From positions 193,471-243,930 of the forward strand of contig WELB01000183.1 of the NCBI GenBank assembly GCA_009602725.1: DNA of 50,460 nucleotides, given 5' to 3'. Below the pieces are notes generated by a model that did no database searches, was not told the origin of the DNA, and saw only the letters and a list, made by a program, of their open reading frames with translations. Positions 1 through 15,279 of the stretch are shown in pieces. The translations under genes were made by a program, and so were the position numbers. Source of the DNA: Spirogloea muscicola. Lineage: Eukaryota > Streptophyta > Zygnematophyceae > Spirogloeales > Spirogloeaceae. Every line of letters starts with the position of its first letter. Within the stretch, counting starts at the first letter, position 1.

Positions 1-4920
<4,920 letters not shown>

Positions 4921-5319
4921 TCTGCTTAAGAGGCTTGTGAACCTGATACATGGCTCACCGTTGAGGCATCAATTCACACTTACATTGAGGATTTCAGCGA
5001 CCCTCTCTCATGACTAGTCCGGTCTCAAGGCCAGCCGAAGTCATCACTGAGCATGGGAACCATACCTACAACAAGTGATCATTCATAGTCATACATTGAA
5101 TATAGCTTGTAAAGATCGAAATGGAAATCTTTCATATTTGTAGCACTGGAATCCTGCAGCGTATCATCATTTTGACATGACGGCCCAGTGACTGTTTGTT
5201 TTGAGTACACAATCAATGGTTGTTTCACTGGCTCTGTGTGAGTAACTTTCACAGCAGATAACGAACTTCTGTTTCCTGTCGCCGTCGCCACTGCTGCCAC
5301 CGCCGCCACCGGTGAAAGC
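4921..5319. other. Intergenic, RadA 3' flank
   Basis: This stretch lies between the RadA stop and the inverted methyltransferase repeat. I see no gene. It would hold the RadA 3' UTR, but no polyadenylation signal could be assigned with confidence. Confidence 0.5.
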
Positions 5320-6115
5320 TCAGCGGGCATCGAGCACGCATTGGTCATGCCAAGAAGGCATGGGTAGGCGTGAAGGTCTGGGCTCATGCTTGGACCCGTA
5401 CACTGGCATAACCTCTCTTCCAGCATCTAGCGCCATATATGCATATAATCCTGGAGGCCGGTATTGTTTGTTGATGCAGATCTGCATCATCTTTGCCGGT
5501 GCCAAGTTGGTCCAATGAACCCTTCTGCGGTCTGCCAGCGAACCAACAAAAGCCGCATCCAATATTGTAGGAGGCCCAAAGATGTCGCAAACGGTCGTAA
5601 AAGCAAACCGCGCCAAGGGTTGGCTATCTCGAGGTTCAACATTCTCAATAATGTAACCAACCGGTCGGGTCAGCCTTGCTTGTATCGCGTGCATAACTTC
5701 AAACATGGGTATGAAAAGAGCTGTGTCCTTCTGAGCAAACCCGAGGCGCCTTTGCTCATACCGCTGAAACCCTGACACGGAAAACCTGCCACAATCAAAT
5801 CCACTGAAGGAAAGCGGTGCAGCATTCCGGGCTGGGCTGCTTTGGTAATGTTTTCGGGCAACATTGTATCCCATTAGGCGAAGCTTAATGGTTGAAGCAA
5901 AGTCGGGTATCGGCGGGTATGGCGGGTCAGGTATTGGTGGAGCAAGTAGTTGATGTGGTGTTGTGCGGTTTGACGAGCTTCATCGTCAATGTCAATGTAG
6001 AAATACCTGGCCACCTTGATGTGGCTCTGACACGCTGCCTTCAACCCATTCGCAGTGCCACCAAACAGCTCCGCCATCACAATGCCTTTTTCTGGCAAAT
6101 GCCAGTCAATTACAC
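5320..6115 (-). pseudogene. Decayed DNA cytosine-5 methyltransferase, left (minus) arm
   Basis: Read on the minus strand, the copy contains C5-methyltransferase motif I (VMAELFGGTANGLKAA), an intact motif IV with the catalytic PCQ (Cys codon at 5775-5777), motif VI (GYIIENVEP) and a motif VIII-like RRRVHWTNL. It is broken twice. An in-frame TAA lies at 5874-5876 between motifs I and IV. An extra two bases after GFSGMSKG shift the frame into ASGLLRRT, while the true continuation GFAQKDTALF is found in another frame. It also carries a short in-frame insertion before YPTLL that the right arm lacks. No N-terminal regulatory domain is visible. Family membership is clear from the motifs. Origin (retrotransposon cargo, virus or host gene) cannot be told from the sequence alone. 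Confidence 0.85.
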
Positions 6116-6869
6116 CATGGTAGAAAACCCCCATCCAATCCACCATCTCGGTGTAATTGACTGGAATTTGCCAGAAGAAGGCATTGTGATGGTGGAGCTG
6201 TTTGGTGGTACTGCGAATGGGTTGAAGGCAGCGTGTCAGAGCCACATCAAGGTGGCCAGGTATTTCTACATTGACATTGGCGACGAATTGATGACGAAGC
6301 TCGTCAAATCGCACAACACCACATCAACTACATGCTCCGCCAATACCCGACTTTGCTTCAACCATTAACCTTATCCTAATGGGATACAATGTTGCCCCAA
6401 GACATTACCAAAGCAGCCCAGCCCGGAATACTGCGCCGCTTTCCTTCAGTGGATATAATTGTGGCAGGTTACCTCTGTCAGGGTTTCAGCGGCATGAGCA
6501 AAGGCCTCGGGTTTGCTCAGAAGGACACAGCTCTTTTCATACCCATGGTTAAATTTATGCACGCAATACAAGCAAGGCTGACCCGACCGGTTGGTTACAT
6601 TATTGAGAATGTTGAACCTCGAGAAAGCCAACCCTTGGCGCGATTTGCTTTTACGACCATTCGCGACATCTTTGGGCCTCCTTCAACACTGGATGCGGCT
6701 TTTGTTGGTTCGCTTGCAGACCTTAGAAGGGTTCATTGGACCAACTTGGCAATGGCAAAAATGATGCAGATCTGCATCAACAAACAATACCGGCCTCCAG
6801 GATTATATGCATATATGGCGCTAGATGCTGGAAGAGAGGTTATGCCAGTGTACGGGTCCAAGCATGAGC
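5382..6869. repeat. Long inverted repeat, arms about 735 bp, spacer about 35 bp
   Basis: The left arm 5382-6115 is the reverse complement of the right arm 6151-6869 at high identity, with a few substitutions and small indels. Anchor pairs are 5390 with 6861, and 6115 with 6151. The spacer is about 6116-6150. Each arm carries one methyltransferase pseudogene, arranged head to head about the spacer. The element sits between the 3' ends of two convergent genes, RadA and UBA3. No target-site duplication or terminal repeat was recognised at its edges. Confidence 0.9.
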
Positions 6870-6900
6870 ACCACTTCAAATATTACAGTATGCACACAGA
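6150..6900 (+). pseudogene. Decayed DNA cytosine-5 methyltransferase, right (plus) arm
   Basis: This is the mirror copy of the minus arm. Motif I (VMVELFGGTANGLKAA) lies near 6190-6235, motif VI GYIIENVEP near 6590-6620 and motif VIII-like RRVHWTNL near 6725-6750. Three lesions are visible. An 11-base insertion follows YFYIDI near 6277-6290 and shifts the frame. The in-frame TAA at 6377-6379 is the same stop seen in the other arm. The motif IV proline is replaced by leucine (LCQ, 6473-6481). From 6389 to about 6900 the frame is open, so the catalytic core without motif I could still be translated, though activity is not expected. Homology to the other arm ends near 6869. Further reading frame past 6900 runs antisense into the UBA3 last exon and is not part of this gene. 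Confidence 0.85.
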
Positions 6901-7003
6901 GCACACAAATTGCTCCACAAAGGAAGGAGTAACCACGTTTAAGGTAATTGTTTTTTGCCCATTGGCTCGAGATGGTCACTATGTTCCCAGAGGAGGTATG
7001 GAA

Positions 7004-10000
7004 TCACGTATCAAAGGAGATCTGCACACGGAGCACGCCCACGAGCTTCTTGTCGTTCACGTTGAGGATGCCCCCTTGCCCACCCATGAGCTCGACCAAA
7101 GGGCGGCCAAGGTTCTCGTGCGTCATCTGCTCCAGGACCGGCGGCTGCTGCATGTAGAGGTTGGTCCCCCGATGCGACACGCTGGGCTGTGCCAGCTTTC
7201 CGCTGAAGCGCGGATCGTCCACGAGCTTCTGTATCAACTGAGGAGGCAACATTGGTTCAGCACACCTGCAGGCACAGCTAGAGCCAATGCTATACTGCCA
7301 CTGCAGGAAGAGAAGTCTGTCGAAACTTCAAAGACAGCTTTGCACATATCGGCACTTGATTGCATATTGTGACAGTATTCTGCCCTTTTGCCAGCGCACA
7401 GAAGGCAGGGGCCTGGAGACAAAGTTGGACACGCTGGACCTTGGACCTAGGCCACAAGAGTATGCGGGTTATGCAAGGCACCTCTCGCAGCGTCAGGGAC
7501 GAGGGCACACGAAGCGGCACGCTGGGGCTGCAGACGATGCAAGCGGCATCTTTCTCGTATGACACTGTGTGCGTGTAGACGCCCTGACTGCCGACATACC
7601 TGAACAGCCACAGAGTGGGTCGGCAGCCCTCGTAAGATAGACTCATAAACCCCAATTTCCAGACTTCATCAATCAGCAATATCTCTAAGCAGCCTCAGGA
7701 GCTTAAGATTTCAAAGCTGAGCAGACAAGGAAGACCAATATCCAACAATGACATGCTCTTACGATATGATGGACATGCAAGCTACTGCAAGTCAGATACC
7801 TTGCAGATACTCGCAACACAGCATTTGCATCGGGCTCAGCAGACGAGCGCCTACGGCCAACCTCAGCTGGTCGTGAGAAGCAAGCTTACATCATATAGTT
7901 GTCCATGCCAGCGCTGCACATGGTGGCGGTCTTAAGCGTCTCGAGCGCACACGTGGCAGCGATGATTGCATTAGAAGAAGCAATTGCAGGGATGATGTTC
8001 TTAACGACCCCCTGCAGTCAGGAGGCGCATCAATCACCCTCCAGCTCATGATGGCATTGAGAAGTTGGATCGCACTCGGCAGAAATATCAGATTGGGATG
8101 ACTCATGTGCAGACTACATTGTTAATCTACACAAAGCCGGCAACTAGTGCACAAGCTTTGTTACAAGGGTTCTGAAAGCCTGCACACAACTAACAGCCAG
8201 TACAAATGGGCAGTGATGTTGCCTGAGTAAGAGAGTAGGTGACCCCTGTGATGCTGAACAGCTCTGCTCGTCTCAATGCCTACTCACATGCAAAACAGAT
8301 CATGCCTGAGATCCCAGACATCACCCACTGAGGAGGTCACAAACACAGGCGAGCGAGTGAAGGTTGCTGACCAGCGAAGCAACTCAACAAGCTGTGTGGT
8401 CGGAGCTAATATTGGAGCTATTAGTTAGCCTGCAGGAGTAAAGTCATGCCACAGTACATCACCTTGTTATACACCCACTTCATGTGCTCAGCGTCGTCCG
8501 CGTCAAACTGGCTATCTGCTCGCTCCTGAATACAACAACTAGAAAAATATTGTGTCATGCAGAACAGGCATAAGTTACAAGAGCTCACAGGCTATGCTTT
8601 CCCGCATGTCAAAAAGAGGACAGAATATCGAGTCAACTGTATGGGATTGCACTCTCGCTCTGACACAGAGCCTGGCGGTCCAGGTAATCAGTCTCTGAGA
8701 AGCTCATGAGCTGCGATGCAAGGTGCAACAGCTTATTACCTGGCCCCAGAGGATGAGGTGAGCGTACTCGATGCAGTGAGCCGGGGAGCGCGGCGTCTCG
8801 GCGAGCGTGCAGAGAGGGTACGTGACCTGCGGCGGGAAGAGCCACAGTGTGCAGTGGAAGCACGGCGTGATGCCGGGCAGGATGACTCTCGCGTGGCCCC
8901 GGAAGCCCTCCGTCCCGCCGTCCACCATCGGCGTGACGCTCGCCAGGTCCAGCTCACCTTCCTCGCTGTACTCTGGTCGCGGAAGCTGCCGAAGCAGGGT
9001 TGTCAGCGCTATGGCGGAACTGTGTCAGACACTGACACAGGCTCAGCGGAGGCTGCGCACCTTCAGATCTACAAACGAAACTCCACAACTTGTGGACCAG
9101 AAAACTCATCTTACTACAACAAACTCATACAAAACCACACCTGATAACACCTAACAATCAAGCTCCCAAAGATCAGATCAGGGCCCCAAGCTTGCTACTC
9201 ATACGAGAGTCCTCCATTTCTTGACAGCCAATGCTTCTCCAGCATTCATGAAGACCCTGTCTAAGAATGACTGCATAAGGCAGCATGTCCAGCATGCCCA
9301 CCTAGGAAGCTGCAGACGACTGAGTTGATCCAGCCCCGGGCCTCGAGCGAGTCCAGGCCCAGGACGATGATCTGGAAGGTGCGGTAGAAGTCGGGGTCCT
9401 TGTCCTCAATGCGGCAGAAGTGTGGCGTGACGTTGACGCCGGAGACGCGCTGCATGACACGTTCTGCGGCCACCTCCGCCTTGGCCTTGCCCACATCCTG
9501 CATCCTGCGAGGCCACACTGAGCCGGTCGGTCACTGCTGCAAGAGCTTGCAACTCACAAGAGCTTGTCTGCAAGCCATGATAGCAGGCGGAGTCTATACG
9601 GACAAATACAAAAGCCCTGCTGCAAATTAAACAGACGCTCAGGCCCTGGAGAATTCGTCAAAGCCAGTCATCTCTGTGAAACCATGTGGGAGTGTAGCCC
9701 GTTGCACTCATAGCCGTGCCAATACCAAGTGATTATTGACTGCTGGCCAGAAGGAGAGCGTGCCCACTTCAAGCAGGTGCTGAGGCTGTATGATTGTGGA
9801 CCTTTCTGTCGCTCCGGCCTTGTCAGTCAATGCTTGCTCTCTGGGTGCATGCAAGACTTGCCCAGAGGACCAGATGAGGTTGCGGGTCTCCGACTTGGGG
9901 GCAGACGGACCGGAACAGGAACTGGCGGTTGAGGTTGGAGACGTCGATGGTGTCCATGTCGATGACGTCGATGGAGCCGAAGCCCGAGAGCGCGAGGTCC

Positions 10001-10074
10001 TTGAGGAGCTCGCAGCCCAGGCCGCCGGCGCCCACGACCAGCACGCGGCAGCTCTCCTGCAGGAACTCCCGCAC
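7004..10074 (-). CDS. UBA3: NEDD8-activating enzyme E1 catalytic subunit
   Basis: UBA3 pairs with APP-BP1/AXR1 to adenylate NEDD8/RUB and pass it to UBC12. Eight exons fit in phase on the minus strand: 10074-9911, 9504-9302, 9008-8740, 8525-8463, 8279-8223, 8011-7890, 7599-7482 and 7237-7004. Visible features are the nucleotide-binding segment [37 protein letters not shown], the GWINS segment, [17 protein letters not shown], the zinc-site CxxC (CFHC), and the catalytic Cys in [11 protein letters not shown] (codon 8809-8811). The C-terminal E2-binding fold ends [19 protein letters not shown]. The first one or two exons, about 40 residues before VREFLQES, were not identified. They may lie near the GC-rich gap at 10582-10608. 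The intron after 8223 begins with GC. Identification is firm. Confidence 0.94.
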
Positions 10075-10338
10075 CTGCAGCCATGGCCGCCCCGATCGGC
10101 CTCGCTGTAAGTCAGCAAGAAGAACTTCTTTGTTTGCTTAAATATCTGTATACTTTATTGTATAATATATAGTGTTTAATTGTATATCTGGTGTTATGGT
10201 ATGTCACTATCTAACAATGACTAACACTTCATAACTAGCCCACCAAGGCCGGATGGAGCTCGCAGCAAGCACCATGGGCCTAATTATGGCCGCCACCGGC
10301 AAGGCCTTGGAACCCGTGGAGCGACGAACAAACGTCTC

Positions 10339-10420
10339 GCCGACTCTTATCGCTAACTTTGCGTTAAATCCACCTCTGAGCCGACTCTACACGCTAGATT
10401 CGCGTTAATTCCACCTCTCA
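10339..10420. repeat. Two 41-bp tandem units
   Basis: Units 10339-10379 and 10380-10420 both begin GCCGACTCT and end CCACCTCTSAG, with substitutions between. A related GCCGACTCTAACG lies near 16415, upstream of NOMO, so this may be a promoter-associated motif rather than a random duplication. Confidence 0.6.
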
Positions 10421-10538
10421 GTCCTCCGAGGCAAAAGCACTGCAGCCCGGGCCCCGAGCGCTGGATCCCAGACCTCAAGGCCGCAGCACCCAGGCCTTGG
10501 ACCAGCCCCCGCGGCGCTGACCGCCGGCGTGCCGTTCA

Positions 10539-10539
10539 G

Positions 10540-10581
<42 letters not shown>

Positions 10582-10637
10582 NNNNNNNNNNNNNNNNNNN
10601 NNNNNNNNCGCCGCCGCCGCCGCCGCCGCGGCCGCGA
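10539..10637. repeat. GGC triplet tract around an unresolved gap
   Basis: A run of GGC triplets enters a 27-base N block (10582-10608) and GCC triplets leave it. The switch from GGC to GCC across the gap means the two sides are complementary and could form a long hairpin. That would explain why it was not sequenced. Confidence 0.8.
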
Positions 10638-10723
10638 CGGCGGCGCCGGCGGGGGGGCCGCCGAGAAGTCCGGGTGTGGACTCGGCCTCGCTCCTCGTCC
10701 CCCCGCGCCCTAATCTAGCCCTA

Positions 10724-10872
10724 ACTTGCGGCCACTAACGTGATACTAATTGATTACTAAGTGATTTTCCCACATGCTCCTTGCATACTGGTACTGCGAC
10801 TCTCTTTCCGACTTGCGGCTACTACTTATGATACTTATTGACTACCAAGTTATATTCCCACATCATCCTTGC
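10724..10872. repeat. Degenerate direct repeat, about 62 bp, offset 87-88 bp
   Basis: 10724-10784 and 10811-10872 align along their length. Both run from ACTTGCGG through GATACT and TTCCCACAT to CCTTGC. They are about three-quarters identical by eye. No coding potential is seen. Confidence 0.65.
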
Positions 10873-11160
10873 TTAGCAGTAATGTCATTCAGCGCTTCCC
10901 GGCCGTTTCGGACCTTGGCAATATTTTTCAGAGCTGGCTGTTCACAGCCCTCGGCCTCTTTCGGCTGTTAAACAGGGGATATCAAGCACCGGTCGCCACT
11001 TAGATCGCTGTGTGCTTTAGCGCATTTCCGACCCCTTCCACCTTTGAACAAAGAATACTACTGCTGCAGTGTCACTGAGGAACACGATTCTCCTGCGAGG
11101 CTTCATAGTCTGCAATAATCTTGGAATCGTAGCTCATCGATCAGAATCGGGTGGCACGCA

Positions 11161-13105
11161 TTACAAAGCGGCTGCTGCCGGCTCGTCAACAAACCACACC
11201 AGCTCGCCCTGCTCCGGACACACTAGCTGCACAGGCAGGGAGCCCTCCTCGACAGCGTCCCCAAAGATTGTCTCGAGCATGTCGGCCTTGCCGGCTCCAG
11301 CAGTCACGAAGCCGATGTGTGCGGCTGCATTGATGACAGGAAGTGTTAGCGTGATGCGTTCAGGTGGCGGCTTGGGCGAGTCGGAAATTGGCGCCACCCA
11401 TTTGGATGACTCCTTGATGAGGGGGTGATGGGGGAAGAGCGACGCGACGTGGCCATCAGGGCCCATCCCAAGGAGGATCAGGTCAAATCGCGGGCAAGGC
11501 CCCGACTGCCCCATTGGTGACGCAGTCTGCAGGACCGAGGCCGATACGAGGTGTCGCAGGTTGGTCTCGTAGTCATCTGCTGCACCCTCCACGGGCAGCG
11601 AAGGGTTGATGGCGTAGACCTGTCCCGGCGGGATGGCCACCTGCACAACAAATGCCGCAAAGCATATCGATGTCAGGTGTAAGTCACCAGGTCGTCTTGC
11701 CAGAATTGATAGTCAAGGTCAACGTGCCAGACCAATGCCAATAGATAGCTGCAAAGTAGGCCAATCTGTGTCGACTCTGAAGCAAGCCGAACCTTGGAGA
11801 GGAACTCGTCATTGGCAGCCTTGTAGTTGCTGTCGGCATTGTCTAGTGGCACGAGCCGCTCGTCCGCCCAGAAGACGTGCCACCGGCTCCAGTCGATGCT
11901 CCCCTTATAGGGCTCTTCAGCCAGCACACTGCACATTGGCATCCCATGCGTGGGGCGCCGTTGGGCGCAAGTCAAGTGACTCCCTCCAGCTACAGAATCA
12001 CTCAGATATTGACTGGACTAGCTAGAGATAGCATTACCCATACAGTCGCCAACACAAAATGAGTTGCACACTTTGTTGTAGTGCGTGTATCAGTAATGGA
12101 GCTGCATTTGAAGTGTTCTCATAGGGTAAGGGGCATCTCCAATAATTGTGTAGCATGCAGAGGTTACTTCAAAAAGTACGCACAAGACAACAGACTCAGA
12201 TGCGAAGGCAGGTGCCGTCATATGCTTAAGTCTGACAACGCTCACCCCAGAGCCTTGACGAGGGAACCCCCCGACAGGACGACCGTGAATGCTCCTTGCG
12301 CCTCCGCCGCAAGCTGCGCCACGTACTCTGCCAGGCCCTTCGCAAGCTCGCCCATGCCTGGCCACGCACATACCGCATGGGTCTTGAGCTACTCGACCAA
12401 GTCAGGGCCAGTGGTTCGAGCATGGGGTCAGCCTCGAGCTGCTTCTCCGTGGCATCAAGCCCCTTAGCCAATCGGTGAGGGCCACCATGAGGTGCAACGC
12501 AGACGTGCAGTCTCCAGCCTAGCAGATGGAAACCCTCCGTTTCGCGTTTCTGTAGCTCAGTTGGCACAGTAATCATTTGGTGACAGAAAGGTCCCCTGTT
12601 CAAGTCCGGTCATAGACCAAGAGCTCCTTCTGCCTTCTGAGCCAAACCGAGCCACAATGCCGGCACTTCCTGCCCTCGGCGGCGGCTGCTGGCGAAGGAC
12701 CGGAAGCCGCAGTCGCTAATGGAAAAGTGCAAAACAACGCCTCCAGGTGACGGTGAAGTCCAGGGAATAGAGGCTCCTGAGATATCTATCTCGAATCTCA
12801 GATAACTATATACGTCAGATATGTCACTGAATTGCATATCACATACCTGGATATGTCCTCAGCGTAGCCGGCCCCTTGCCGCCAACCGTGAGCTGCCGGC
12901 CGGCCGCCATCGCCGCCGCGCCACCGAAGCGCAGGGCCTCTGCACGCAAAATGCCGAATGCCAAGGCCATGACTTCGAGCCCCGTTAGCACAATGGCAGG
13001 CAGGCAAGATCGCGCGGCGCCGCCGGGATCGGCCCCACGGCCGCGTAGCGGGAGCTCACGGCGTCCACTGTGGAGCTGCCGGCCGCTGCCGCCGCCGCTC
13101 GCCAC
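11161..13105 (-). CDS. PGL: 6-phosphogluconolactonase, likely plastid-targeted
   Basis: The enzyme hydrolyses 6-phosphogluconolactone in the oxidative pentose phosphate pathway. Four exons fit in phase: 13105-12847, 12357-12246, 11928-11793 and 11640-11161. Conserved blocks are FTVVLSGGSLVKALG, the family signature WHVFWADERLVPLDNADSN, LILLGMGPDGHVASLFPHH, and INAAAHIGFVTAGAGKA near the C-terminus. Exon 1 gives a basic, Ala/Arg-rich leader followed by LRTYPGMGELAKGLAEYV, the usual start of the domain, so an organellar transit peptide is inferred. The start is either ATG 13105 (328 residues) or ATG 12970 (283 residues), the latter closer to the usual size. The stop codon is in the context TTGTAATG, which overlaps the TGTAA polyadenylation motif used by green algae. 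Intron 1 contains a tRNA-like element on the opposite strand. Confidence 0.92.
12546..12618 (+). tRNA. tRNA-like pseudogene or tRNA-derived SINE head
   Basis: A Pol III A box (TAGCTCAGTTGG, 12553-12564) and B box (GTTCAAGTCC, 12598-12607) are spaced as in a tRNA. The 73-base span fits the cloverleaf numbering, with a possible 7-bp acceptor stem (12546-12552 with 12611-12617, six pairs counting a wobble), an AGGTC variable loop and a TTGGTGA anticodon loop reading GGT. D-stem and anticodon-stem pairing is largely lost and the T stem has two mismatches. GGT is not a normal eukaryotic Thr anticodon. It is therefore not a working tRNA; a decayed tRNA or SINE is more likely. It sits antisense in PGL intron 1. 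Confidence 0.6.
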
Positions 13106-13589
13106 TCTCGCGACGACGGCGACGCGCGCGGGGGCCCGGCCAGCGGCGAANCGCTCATTTAATACCAGCAGCCGCGATCTCTTCTCTCCGCCCCTCCGCC
13201 CCTCTGCCGCGCGCGGCGGCGGCGGCGGCGGCGGCGGCTGCGGCGGCTGCTGTGGCGACGGTCATGGCCACCGCAGTCTCCAGTAGGCGGTAATGGGGGC
13301 GCTGACCTGGCACTCGTACGCCACGTGGGAGTGTGAGAAGTTGCCATGTGGCAAGGTTTAACACTAAGCACCATTTTGCAGGATCGAGGAGTCGCCCAAA
13401 AGTGCTTGGACTCTTCTCCCAGCCACCCGTCAATTCGGCCGCGCTTATCTTCCTGGGCGACTGTGGGGTCGCCTGAAACCGAAACCCTACACCTCACTGC
13501 TGAATTTGCTGCTGGGTTGCCATAGGAGACGAGCAGCTTTCAGAAGCCAGCCGGAATGAGATACAAGGTTGGGCAGAAATCAACAGTCG

Positions 13590-13672
13590 AGAAGGTCACC
13601 TAAGAAGAAAGGGCTCGCCCATAGAGAAGAGGGGCTGGCAAAGCCAGCCCAAAAAGAATGGACAATGTCCAA
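13590..13672. repeat. GC-hairpin dispersed repeat copy
   Basis: This copy has AGAAAGGGCTCGCCCAT, then GAGGGGCTGGCAAAGCCAG, then CCCAAAAAGAATGG. The same string occurs reversed and complemented at 14685-14750 and 15418-15475. The core GGCTGG/CCAGCC can form a short hairpin. Confidence 0.75.
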
Positions 13673-13870
13673 AGCCAAAGAAAGCGATGCCGAAGGACTA
13701 CCCTACCAAACACAACATCACACTAGGGAAGCTCAATACCCAAGCTATGGGGTCCGTCGGCTGCTGCAGTGGTAACGTAGCCCCCACTCAGAAGTTGCAA
13801 GTTACAGACTGGGAATACTGGGAGATGAAATGTCGGGAACACCAGGTCATGTGTGTGTTGGCCAGGTGGC

Positions 13871-13898
13871 CTGACAGCTGACAGCTGACAGCTGACAG
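13871..13898. repeat. Four perfect 7-bp tandem units
   Basis: The unit CTGACAG is repeated four times without error. No function is evident. Confidence 0.95.
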
Positions 13899-14339
13899 AA
13901 CACTCGCATATAGCTGAGTGCTGACGCATAATCATTCCATATATGAGCAGCCACTTGGACAATCCCAGGCCATGAGGTCGCTTGCAAGACACTTTGGGAC
14001 CATCCGGAAGTGGACAGGTTCGCTCCACTGGCACATCGCTGTGAACGGGGCTTTCGGGTCGCAGTGGCTGGACCTTTTTGGGACAGTGTCTCCTGTGTTG
14101 GTCCTAAAATCTCAACCTAAATGAAAGGACTACCCGTGGTGTGGTGGTTGCTTAGAAACAAGTATACAAGTATAAGTATCAAGTCATAGGGTAGGTCAGG
14201 TAGAGAATGATGTCAACAGCAAAGCCAACAGTTTGACGTGCACGACATTAGAAAGACTTGTCCACGAAATCGGAAAGATAACAATAAGTGGAGATGGACA
14301 TTGCTTAAGTGGAGCTACTCTCGTTATGAATGCCACCAA

Positions 14340-14425
14340 GATAGTGAAAAGCTCTTACAGAAGGAGGTGATGGCTGTGAAAGGCCAGCCCAAAAGCTTGC
14401 ACAAGGCATATGGGGAAGCCTAATC
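14340..14425. repeat. GC-hairpin repeat family, variant copy
   Basis: GATGGCTGTGAAAGGCCAGC and a nearby ATGGGGAAGCCTAATCAC match parts of copies at 36490-36530 and 45845-45905, which share GGCTGTG...GGCCAGCCC and GGGGAAGCCT. This marks a second end or module of the same family. Confidence 0.6.
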
Positions 14426-14639
14426 ACAAAATCGCAGATCACTCTGGTGACTGTCTTACAAGTTGGCCAACTTACGGCATGTCACTCACCAAGGGCGCAA
14501 GGTGCTTACATATACTAGAGGAGGCCAAGCTGAGCAAAGCATGGGGTGCCGCAACAGAAGCCCAAGGCTAAATGGCTCTACATCATGAGATCGAAAGCAG
14601 ACGTGAAGGGGGACATCAGTAAGGGAAAGTAGTCTCAAG

Positions 14640-14790
14640 GCGCTGCTGTGAGAAGCCAGCCCAGAAGAATCGAACAAGAGGGAAGACTCTTCTTTTTTGG
14701 GCTGGCTTGTCCAGCCCCTCTCCTCAATGGGCGAGCCCTTTCTTCCACTTGAGGCAATGGCTGTGAATGGCCAGCCTAGAGAGAAATTCA
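14640..14790. repeat. GC-hairpin repeat, paired modules
   Basis: TTTTTTGGGCTGGCTTGTCC with CTCCTCAATGGGCGAGC is followed by GGCAATGGCTGTGAATGGCC. Both modules of the family are therefore side by side here, about 20 bases apart. Confidence 0.7.
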
Positions 14791-15041
14791 ACGAGTTCGA
14801 AGTGGCCAACTTCTGAACAAATGAACAACTTCTGAAAGTGCCGGAAGGCGAAAACTCAGTAAGACCGTCGCATCAAAACAATTTGCGCAGTGTCAAATGA
14901 ATTCTATGCATGCGGCGAATTGCTGTCGGCAGGCTGCCAGGGTTGCAGCACAAGGCGCGGTCGGGCCCCGAGTGCCGCCGGAGAAAGTGGTCAACACCGA
15001 GGTCGTCGCTGGTCAACGAGTGGGGCCCGCTGGGCGATGTC

Positions 15042-15056
15042 GGGGGGGGGGGGGGG
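15042..15056. repeat. G15 homopolymer
   Basis: Fifteen consecutive G residues. Length is uncertain because such runs are sequencing-error prone. It could form a G-quadruplex. Confidence 0.9.
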
Positions 15057-15279
15057 CTCCGAATCCAGATGAACCTGTGACGCACTTCATTCGTCACTCG
15101 GACGGTAACAGTGACAGCGCCCGTCCAAGCACCTGCCACGCAGGCCGACCAATGGCTGGCTCGGCCCCAACCTACACATAGCATTGATTGGCAGAACAAG
15201 AGACGGTGACGATCCCGTTGATCCAGCTCCCTTCCAGCACCGTCACCTGTTGCCCTTTGCTCTACAATAGCCTCTTCAG

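Larger units (their letters stand above)
10141..11160. other. Intergenic region with assembly gap and short repeats
   Basis: This lies between the divergent 5' side of UBA3 and the 3' end of PGL. It holds GGC/GCC triplets, a 27-base N gap, two short direct repeats and a fragment of the GC-hairpin repeat family at about 10875-10975. No convincing exon was found, although the missing UBA3 first exon may be here. Confidence 0.5.

Noticed and set aside
5874-6368. Two long open frames that cross the palindrome centre (minus 5874-6314, plus 5892-6368)
   Set aside because: Their first halves are the antisense of the opposite arm's motif I region, so the apparent N-terminal extension is an effect of the inverted repeat and not a real protein domain.
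6902-7372. Continuation of the plus-strand methyltransferase open frame
   Set aside because: After about 6900 it reads antisense through the last UBA3 exon (7004-7237), whose minus-strand translation matches the UBA3 C-terminus. The plus-strand extension is a shadow.
10529-10738. Poly-alanine open frame across the N gap at 10582-10608
   Set aside because: It is translated triplet repeat spanning unknown bases, and shows no conserved sequence.
12546-12618. Functional tRNA-Thr(GGT)
   Set aside because: The anticodon and D stems do not pair and GGT is not a usual eukaryotic Thr anticodon, so only a tRNA-like or pseudogene call is kept.
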